Positions 59,415 to 64,000 of a DNA stretch of 64,000 bases are shown piece by piece. The translations under genes were made by a program, and so were the position numbers. Below the pieces are notes generated by a model that saw only the letters and a list, made by a program, of their open reading frames with translations, searched no databases and was not told the origin of the DNA. Source of the DNA: Candidatus Dormiibacterota bacterium (lineage in GTDB: Bacteria > Chloroflexota > Dormibacteria > Dormibacterales > Dormibacteraceae); the NCBI GenBank assembly GCA_955652705.1, contig CATPBK010000080.1:34406-98405 (forward strand), in the 5' to 3' direction. Each line of letters opens with the position of its first letter. The stretch's first letter is position 1.

Positions 59415-59473
59415 TAGTGCTTGTGCTTGTGGGGTTTCACCAGTCCGGCCGCCCGGGCCTCAGCCAGGCTCAT
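59414..59473 (-). CDS. Possible 19-residue His/Lys-tailed peptide
   Basis: ATG follows the stop of the 56-residue Cys-rich gene without a gap (TGAATG) and encodes MSLAEARAAGLVKPHKHKH. The short helix plus HKHKH tail could bind metal. Coupling to the gene before it makes translation credible, but so short a frame could also be chance. Confidence 0.4.
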   Translation of the reverse strand: MSLAEARAAGLVKPHKHKH

Positions 59474-59644
59474 TCAACAGCCGGGCTCGCCGTAGTTGCC
59501 GCAGCAGCCCTGGCCACGGTAGCGGCGCAAGAGGTTGGTGGTGATCTTGAAGCCACGCTCCGGGAGGCCTATCTCGCCATGGCCCAGGTTCCGAAACCAG
59601 CCGATCGTCGCCTGGATCGGATCGGGTCGCCGCCGGCCGCTCAT
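59474..59644 (-). CDS. Small Cys-rich protein, 56 residues
   Basis: The frame begins MSGRRRPDPIQATIGWFRN, continues with HGEIGLPERGFKITTN and LLRRYRGQ, and ends GCCGNYGEPGC. It is basic, with three Cys in the last ten residues. Codon use is like that of neighbouring genes and the residue order looks like a folded domain rather than noise. Family and role are unknown; a small nucleic-acid- or metal-binding protein is possible. A tiny His-rich frame follows directly. Confidence 0.65.
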   Translation of the reverse strand: MSGRRRPDPIQATIGWFRNLGHGEIGLPERGFKITTNLLRRYRGQGCCGNYGEPGC

Positions 59645-59691
59645 CGCCTGAGGCTAGCAGACCGCGCGTGCATGCTTCATAGCTGCGGCGC

Positions 59692-59697
59692 TATAAC
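59692..59697 (+). promoter_or_regulatory. Possible -10 box before the orphan signal peptide
   Basis: TATAAC lies 12 bases before ATG 59709, so transcription could begin at or near the start codon. No convincing -35 box is seen. Confidence 0.35.
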
Positions 59698-59708
59698 TAT
59701 TGGTGCGA

Positions 59709-59780
59709 ATGCGAAGGGCGTTGCTGGTTGCTCTGGCGCTGCTCGCAACGACACTGCCCGGCGCTGCACGAGCCGACTGA
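59709..59780 (+). CDS. Orphan 23-residue signal peptide-like frame
   Basis: The frame encodes a textbook Sec signal: MRRALLVALALLATTLPG followed by AARAD and a stop. Basic N-terminus, hydrophobic core and an A-x-A cleavage site are all present, but nothing follows. A 7-base perfect hairpin (59777-59795) covers the stop codon. It may be the remnant of a lost secreted protein gene, or a translated leader. Confidence 0.45.
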   Translation: MRRALLVALALLATTLPGAARAD

Positions 59781-59795
59781 CGGATCGGCCGTCAG
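59777..59795 (+). repeat. Hairpin over the stop of the signal-peptide frame
   Basis: CTGACGG and CCGTCAG pair perfectly around the loop ATCGG. A second small palindrome (GGCCC/GGGCC) and a TTTTT run follow about 20 to 50 bases downstream, so this may end a short transcript. Confidence 0.45.
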
Positions 59796-59877
59796 GGCGA
59801 CTCAGCGCCGACGCGCGGCCCGGAGGGCCAAGGAACGCTTTTTCAGCAGCCTGCTAAACCGAGCCAGGAAAACGAAA

Positions 59878-59905
59878 GCCGGCCACCCCGCAATGGGTGA
59901 CCGGC
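59878..59905 (-). terminator. Terminator of the Lys/Ala microprotein gene
   Basis: The minus strand forms GCCGG-T-CACCC with GGGTG-G-CCGGC (two 5-base blocks around one mismatch, 6-base loop), then TTTCGTTTTCC. It lies 26 bases after the microprotein stop and looks like a complete intrinsic terminator. Confidence 0.7.
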
Positions 59906-59931
59906 ACGCAAAAAGAATCAGGCCGTTGGCG

Positions 59932-60012
59932 CTACTTCTTCTTGGATGTGGCCTTCTTGGCCGGTGCCTTCTTAGCCGTGGCCTTCTTGGCCGGGGCCTT
60001 TTTCTTGGCCAT
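59932..60012 (-). CDS. 26-residue Lys/Ala/Pro microprotein (histone H1-tail-like)
   Basis: The peptide is MAKKKAPAKKATAKKAPAKK followed by ATSKKK. It is built from alternating APAKK and ATAKK repeats like the tails of histone H1 and of bacterial H1-like proteins, here without any attached domain. AAGGAGG lies eight to fourteen bases before the ATG, one of the best ribosome sites in the window, and a proper terminator follows. It should bind DNA, RNA or ribosomes by charge. Expression is likely strong, but function is inferred only from composition. Confidence 0.8.
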   Translation of the reverse strand: MAKKKAPAKKATAKKAPAKKATSKKK

Positions 60013-60185
60013 TCGCAATACCTCCTTTTCGAGTCGCTAGGCAACGATTGGTAGCCGGGCCACAACATGCCACAGAAATGCATGTCGTGCGCGCCCGGTC
60101 GAGGATTCGCAAACGATACACATTCAGCCCCTGATGTGACGTATTTCTCGGAGGTTTATTTGCGGTTTGCCAATACTCTGGCTGG
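60013..60185. other. Divergent control region between the microprotein and aceK
   Basis: These 173 bases are richer in A+T than the rest of the window, as expected for promoters. Candidates include TATCGT on the minus strand and AATACT just before aceK on the plus strand, but no -10/-35 pair is convincing. The segment GGAGGTTTATTTGCGG on the plus strand is too far from the aceK ATG to be its ribosome site. Confidence 0.4.
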
Positions 60186-61925
60186 ATGTCTGGACACCCA
60201 CCGGGTGACCTCCCCGCCAGCCGGCTGGCCAACCTCGTCACGCCCGCCGTGGTGGAGTCCCTCGACCTTCACCAGGCCGCCTTTCAGGAGGTGACGCGCC
60301 GAGCGCGGAGCCGCTTCGAGGACCGGGACTGGAAAGGAGCGCTGGAGGACGCGACCGCACGGCTCGACCTCTACGGCAACGTGATCGGGGATCTGGAACG
60401 GGAGGTGCGCCAGCAGCTTGGGCAGCGAGTGACTGACCGGCCGGTCTGGACGGGCATCAAAGCCGTTTACTCGGGGCTGATCGGGTCGCGGCCGGATTGG
60501 GAGCTCGCGGAGACCTTCTTCAACTCCGTGACCCGGCGCATCTTCGCGACCGCGGGCGTCGACCAGAACATCGAGTACGTCGACTCGGACTTCGACCCGC
60601 CGGCGACCACAGGCGACCAGCTGCTCTGCCGTTCCTACTCCGGGAAGGGACCGGCCGGCCTCCTGGAGACGATCCTCAGCGACTCCTGGTTCGACGCGGC
60701 CTACGAGGATCTGCGGCGGGATTCCGGCCGGGCCGCCGTGTTGCTGCGAGGCCAGCTCCAGTCCCTCGGGATCGAGGAGAGCGCTGTGACCGGCGCGGAG
60801 ATCCTGGCGGCGCCGTTCTTCCGCCGGAAGGGCGCTTACCTGGTCGGCCGGCTGCGCGCCGGGTCCGCATCCCCACCCCTGGTGCTGGCGCTGCTGAACA
60901 CCGAGCGCGGCATCGTGGTCGATGCGGTGCTTACCGACGTCGAGGACGTCAGCATTCTCTTCAGCTTCACGCGCTCCCACTTCCACGTCGACCTGGGGCC
61001 GCCCTTCCAGCTCGTCCGCTACCTGAAACAGCTGCTGCCCCGCAAGCCGATCGCCGAGCTCTACATCGCGCTGGGCCACCACAAGCACGGCAAGACGGAG
61101 CTCTACCGCGACCTGCTCCGCCGGCTGCGGGAGGGCGGTGGCCGCTTCGAAATCGCGCCCGGCACGCCCGGGATGGTGATGGTCGTCTTCACGATGCCCG
61201 GCTACGACGTGGTCTTCAAGGTGATCAGGGATCACTTCCCCGCCATCAAGCCGATGACCCCGACCGCGGTGCGCAGCAACTACCGGCTCGTCTTCCGGCA
61301 CGACCGGGCCGGCCGGCTGGTCGAGGCGCAGGAGTTCGAACACCTGAAGTTCGACGCGGCCCGGTTCGCCCCCGAGCTGGTCGAAGAGTTCAGACGGCAG
61401 GCGGACCGAACCGTGACAGCGTCGGACGGCGACGTCGTGGTCCACCACGCCTACATCGAGCGGCGAGTCACGCCGCTGGATATCTACCTGCGGGAGGCGG
61501 ATCAGGAGTCGGCAGAGGCGGCGGTGGTCGACTTCGGCCAGGCCGTCAAAGACCTGGCCGCCAACGGGATCTTCCCTGGCGAGCTGCTGCCCAAGAACTT
61601 CGGCGTGACGCGGCACGGGCGGGTGGTCTGCTACGACTACGACGAGCTCGGCCTACTCACGGATTTCACATTCAGGTCGATGCCCGAGCCTGCCAGCTAT
61701 GAGGATGAGCTCGGCGACGAAGCCTGGTTCGGCGTCGGACCGCGGGACGCCTTTCCTGAAGAGTTCCGGCGCTTCATCGGCCTGCCCCCGGCCCTCCTGG
61801 CCATTCTCGACGAGCACCACGGCGAGCTGTTCAACGTGGCCTTCTGGCAGGAGATGCAGGCGCGGGTCACGCGAGGCGAGATCATCGATATCTTTCCCTA
61901 CCCGCCCTCCCGGCGCCTGGCCTGA
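60186..61925 (+). CDS. aceK: Isocitrate dehydrogenase kinase/phosphatase
   Basis: AceK phosphorylates and dephosphorylates isocitrate dehydrogenase, steering carbon to the glyoxylate bypass during growth on acetate or fatty acids. The 579-residue protein has the N-terminal regulatory half and the kinase-like half, with LYIALGHHKHGKTELYRDL, the nucleotide loop APGTPGMVMVVFTMPGYDVV joined to FKVIRDHF, and the metal-binding CYDYDELG. The C-terminus FGVGPRDAFPEEFRRF also matches. Length is normal. It stands alone here, without aceA, aceB or icd, which are its usual neighbours in proteobacteria. Confidence 0.92.
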   Translation: MSGHPPGDLPASRLANLVTPAVVESLDLHQAAFQEVTRRARSRFEDRDWKGALEDATARLDLYGNVIGDLEREVRQQLGQRVTDRPVWTGIKAVYSGLIGSRPDWELAETFFNSVTRRIFATAGVDQNIEYVDSDFDPPATTGDQLLCRSYSGKGPAGLLETILSDSWFDAAYEDLRRDSGRAAVLLRGQLQSLGIEESAVTGAEILAAPFFRRKGAYLVGRLRAGSASPPLVLALLNTERGIVVDAVLTDVEDVSILFSFTRSHFHVDLGPPFQLVRYLKQLLPRKPIAELYIALGHHKHGKTELYRDLLRRLREGGGRFEIAPGTPGMVMVVFTMPGYDVVFKVIRDHFPAIKPMTPTAVRSNYRLVFRHDRAGRLVEAQEFEHLKFDAARFAPELVEEFRRQADRTVTASDGDVVVHHAYIERRVTPLDIYLREADQESAEAAVVDFGQAVKDLAANGIFPGELLPKNFGVTRHGRVVCYDYDELGLLTDFTFRSMPEPASYEDELGDEAWFGVGPRDAFPEEFRRFIGLPPALLAILDEHHGELFNVAFWQEMQARVTRGEIIDIFPYPPSRRLA

Positions 61926-61978
61926 ATAAAGCGCGGCGCCGCGTTAAATCCCGGCCGCCTGGGCCGTGCAGGAGCCTG

Positions 61979-62644
61979 CTAGCGCTGGCCGTAACGGTGG
62001 TGGATGAAGTCGTAGAGGCGGCGGAGCTCGGCCTCGGGCACCGGCTCCGCCTTGCCTAGCCGGCTCGCCAGGTAAGCGAGCCGGGCGCTCTCTTCGACGG
62101 CGACCGCAGCCTGGAACGCCTTCTTCAAGGTTTCGCCGACGGCCAGCACACCATGGTGTGGAAGCAGAACGGCCCGGTCGGCGCCCAGCCCGTCCGCGAC
62201 GGCTTCTCCCGTGTCGGAGCGCGCCGGCGGGACGTAGTCCAGCACGCGCACGGCGCCGCCGAGGAAGCCGCCCCACTCCGAGCTGAGCGGCGGAATCGGC
62301 GCCCCGACGGCCGAGAAGGCGGCCGCGAACGGCGAATGCGTGTGGACGACCGCTCCTACATCAGCTCGGGCGCGGTAGATTGCCAGGTGGACCGGGGTGT
62401 CGACGGAAGGCTCGAGCCGGCCGGAGCGCAGGCTGCCGTCCAGCCCGACCTCGACCACATCGGCGGGCCGCATGGACTCGTAGTCGACTCCCGAAGGTGT
62501 GACGAGGCAGCTCGTCTCATCCGGCGTGCGGCCGCTCAGGTTGCCGGACGTCCCGCTAACCAGCCCCGTCTTCAGCATCTCGCGCGCCAACCGGACCAGC
62601 TCCTCGCGTAGCTCGGCGAGGCCTGCAGCGCCCACACCCAACAA
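61979..62644 (-). CDS. Class II aldolase/adducin family protein
   Basis: The 221-residue protein has the zinc aldolase layout of AraD/FucA: VSGTSGNLSGR near the N-terminus, VVHTHSPFAAAFS with two metal His residues, and LPHHGVLAVGETL with the third. It could cleave a sugar phosphate such as fuculose- or ribulose-phosphate, or act in methylthioribulose or tartronate metabolism. Starts TTG 62644, TTG 62641 and GTG 62635 are all possible. It is divergent from the DedA gene, six bases away. Confidence 0.87.
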   Translation of the reverse strand: MLGVGAAGLAELREELVRLAREMLKTGLVSGTSGNLSGRTPDETSCLVTPSGVDYESMRPADVVEVGLDGSLRSGRLEPSVDTPVHLAIYRARADVGAVVHTHSPFAAAFSAVGAPIPPLSSEWGGFLGGAVRVLDYVPPARSDTGEAVADGLGADRAVLLPHHGVLAVGETLKKAFQAAVAVEESARLAYLASRLGKAEPVPEAELRRLYDFIHHRYGQR

Positions 62645-62650
62645 GCTAGC

Positions 62651-63271
62651 GTGCCTCGTGTGACCTCGGCGCTCGCCGGCCTCGTCGGCCGGTACGGCCT
62701 GCTGGCCGTGTTCCTGACCATGACCGGTGAGAGCTGTGGGCTGCCCCTGCCGAGCGAGGTCGTGGTGCCCTTTGCGGGCGCGCTGGCCGCGAGCGGCCAC
62801 CTCAACCTCGTCGCCGTGGTCCTGGTCGCGACAGTCGCCAACCTCTGCGGCTCTTTGCTCGCCTACGCGATAGTGGCCCGCTGGGGCCGGGACATCCTGC
62901 TCGGCCCGGGCCGCTGGCTCGGCATCCGCCGCCACCACGTCGAGATCGCCGATCGCTGGTTCGCCCGCTGGGGCCTGCTCGCCGTATTCGTCGGCCGGCT
63001 CCTTCCGGTCGTCCGGACGTACATCTCCTTCCCGGCGGGCCTGGCCAGGGTGCCGCTGGGCCGTTTCATACTGCTGACCTTCGCGGGAGCACTCCCCTGG
63101 AACCTGGCCCTGGCCTGGATCGGATACACGCTTCGACAGCATTACGACCAGGTGGCCCGGTTCATCCAGGACGGCGGCTACGTCATCGCGGTCGTGGTCG
63201 CCGTGATCGTGATCGTCTGGTGGGCGCGAGGCCGGCGGGACGCCCCGATGCCGGCAGAGCCCGTTCGCTAG
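62651..63271 (+). CDS. DedA-family membrane protein
   Basis: The 206-residue protein has the DedA/VTT pattern: an amphipathic reentrant segment with GESCGLPLPSEVVVPFAG, the motif FVGRLLPVVRTYISFPAGLARVP, and GALPWNLALAWIGY, with about five hydrophobic helices. Members are thought to move or scramble lipids such as undecaprenyl phosphate or phosphatidylethanolamine. GTG is the start. Its end overlaps the next, opposite gene at a shared CTAG. Confidence 0.92.
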   Translation: MPRVTSALAGLVGRYGLLAVFLTMTGESCGLPLPSEVVVPFAGALAASGHLNLVAVVLVATVANLCGSLLAYAIVARWGRDILLGPGRWLGIRRHHVEIADRWFARWGLLAVFVGRLLPVVRTYISFPAGLARVPLGRFILLTFAGALPWNLALAWIGYTLRQHYDQVARFIQDGGYVIAVVVAVIVIVWWARGRRDAPMPAEPVR

Positions 63272-63726
63272 GTCTTCACGATCGATCGCCGGAGCAGGTC
63301 CAGGATCTCGTTCTGTCCATTCAGGATCTGGATCTGCTGCTCGCTCATCTCGTGGAGGGCGACCAGCGTCTGATGGTCCGTCTCGGCGCGCGCGTCCTGG
63401 GCCTCGGAGATGATCCGCTGTCCGGCTCCCAGCAGGGGCAGCGCCAGGAGCTGGATCACGGTCTGCGAGGCGTACATCACCCAGGCGATGATGGAGGCGG
63501 CCGCGATGACGGCCGGAAGGGCCGCCAGGTCGAGTAGAACGCAGATCCAGAAGAACCACATGGAGCTGAGCACGGACGTCGCTCGCACGGCCAGCCAACC
63601 ATTGGCTCGACCGACGGCGCTCGAGCCGTGGACCTTGGACCGGACATCGATCGCCTGGACGAGACGGTGGGGCTGGTGCGGATCCATGTGAGGGCGGGGC
63701 TCGGTGGCGGCGCTCTGTTCACTCAT
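63268..63726 (-). CDS. DUF1003-like membrane protein
   Basis: The 152-residue protein has two membrane helices (SMWFFWICVLLDLAALPAVI and AAASIIAWVMYASQTVIQLL) preceded by WLAVRATSV and followed by LPLLGAGQRIISEAQDARAE and a helical tail. That is the arrangement of DUF1003 proteins. Function is unknown. It ends tail-to-tail on the DedA gene. ATG at 63726 is used; an adjacent ATG at 63729 is equally possible. Confidence 0.75.
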   Translation of the reverse strand: MSEQSAATEPRPHMDPHQPHRLVQAIDVRSKVHGSSAVGRANGWLAVRATSVLSSMWFFWICVLLDLAALPAVIAAASIIAWVMYASQTVIQLLALPLLGAGQRIISEAQDARAETDHQTLVALHEMSEQQIQILNGQNEILDLLRRSIVKT

Positions 63727-63791
63727 CACCGGATGCTAGCTCCGCACCAGATTGGGAATTAGAGACGACCTGAAGCGGGTTGCTTGTGGTG

Positions 63792-64000
63792 ATGCAAACC
63801 AGCAACGAGACCTTGCTCACCGCTCTCGAGCGGGGAGGGCTTATCGACATCACGACGACTGGCCGCCGGACAGGCCTGCCGCGCCGCCTCGAGATCGCTT
63901 TCCACAATCTCGGCGGGCGCATCTACATCAGCGGCATTCCTTCACTAAGGCGCAGGGGCTGGCTCGCCAACCTCGAGGCCGACCCGCACCTCACGTTGCA
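63792..64000 (+). CDS. Deazaflavin-dependent nitroreductase-like protein, N-terminal part (runs off window)
   Basis: The 69 visible residues contain LIDITTTGRRTGLPRRLEI, then GGRIYISGIP and RRRGWLANLEADPHLTL, the start of the split-barrel F420-binding family (Ddn/DUF385). Two GTG codons directly before the ATG are alternative starts. Such proteins use F420 or flavin and are common in Actinobacteria and Chloroflexota. The remainder lies outside the window. Confidence 0.78.
   Translation, partial: MQTSNETLLTALERGGLIDITTTGRRTGLPRRLEIAFHNLGGRIYISGIPSLRRRGWLANLEADPHLTL

Overview
The window is GC-rich chromosomal DNA (about two thirds G+C by eye) with dense, mostly minus-strand operons, frequent 4-base stop/start overlaps and many GTG and TTG starts. 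The gene content suggests a free-living, uncultivated soil-type bacterium of the Terrabacteria, near Chloroflexota or Candidatus Dormibacterota. This rests on a short HisG with HisZ, a split cytochrome b6/subunit IV complex with a Rieske protein, large branched-chain amino acid transport genes and PucR/HD-GYP regulators. It is an inference from family content, not a computed placement. I see no rRNA, tRNA, CRISPR array, prophage or transposase.

Layout. 1-7.9 kb (minus): end of an aldo/keto reductase, a Rieske oxygenase, serS, lysS, a metallo-beta-lactamase-fold hydrolase, a GAF/HD-GYP protein and coaX. 7.9-16.2 kb: an ArsR regulator facing a methyltransferase, then the arginine operon argC-J-B-D-R-G-H (minus), preceded by two ARG boxes spaced two helical turns apart. 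16.2-22.3 kb: the histidine operon hisZ-G-D-B-H-(108-aa unknown)-F-I, with hisA missing. 22.5-25.7 kb: a TPR protein with an acidic tail, divergent from a substrate-binding lipoprotein, then a membrane protein. 25.7-35 kb: nucleotide-sugar genes (cupin, phosphohexomutase, GDP-mannose pyrophosphorylase, UDP-glucose dehydrogenase, UDP-xylose synthase-like) mixed with the SAM cycle (metK, ahcY, apt) and a patatin. 35.2-40.3 kb (plus): a complete livKHMGF-type ABC transporter. 40.3-48.8 kb: glycan assembly (two GT4, one GT2, rmlB, rmlA), DNA polymerase IV, a DEDDh exonuclease and a polyprenyl-phosphate sugar transferase. 48.9-51.9 kb (plus): trpS and a b6-type Rieske/cytochrome b complex. 52-58.3 kb: a processive membrane GT2, thioredoxin, glnA, a methyltransferase and a GAF/PucR regulator. 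58.3-60 kb: acylphosphatase, a zinc-ribbon membrane protein and several tiny genes, including a 56-residue Cys-rich protein and a 26-residue Lys/Ala protein made of histone-H1-like repeats. 60.2-64 kb: aceK, a class II aldolase, DedA, a DUF1003-like protein and the start of a deazaflavin-type reductase.

How they work together. Most genes are housekeeping: two aminoacyl-tRNA synthetases plus trpS, two amino-acid pathways, methyl-group recycling, nitrogen assimilation, quinol oxidation and surface polysaccharide. The pathway gene sets are incomplete in the window: argF, hisA, hisC, rmlC and rmlD are not here.

Most unusual signals. At five genes (lysS, argH, manC, the UDP-xylose synthase-like gene and a GT2) the conserved N-terminus has no plausibly placed ATG, GTG or TTG, and a CTG, ATA or ATT fits, usually fused to the upstream stop codon. 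Others are the helically phased ARG boxes at a probably leaderless argC, the microproteins at 59.4-60.0 kb, aceK outside its usual phyla, and a GC-rich dispersed repeat present in two near-identical copies. I found no clear new multi-gene defence or mobile system.
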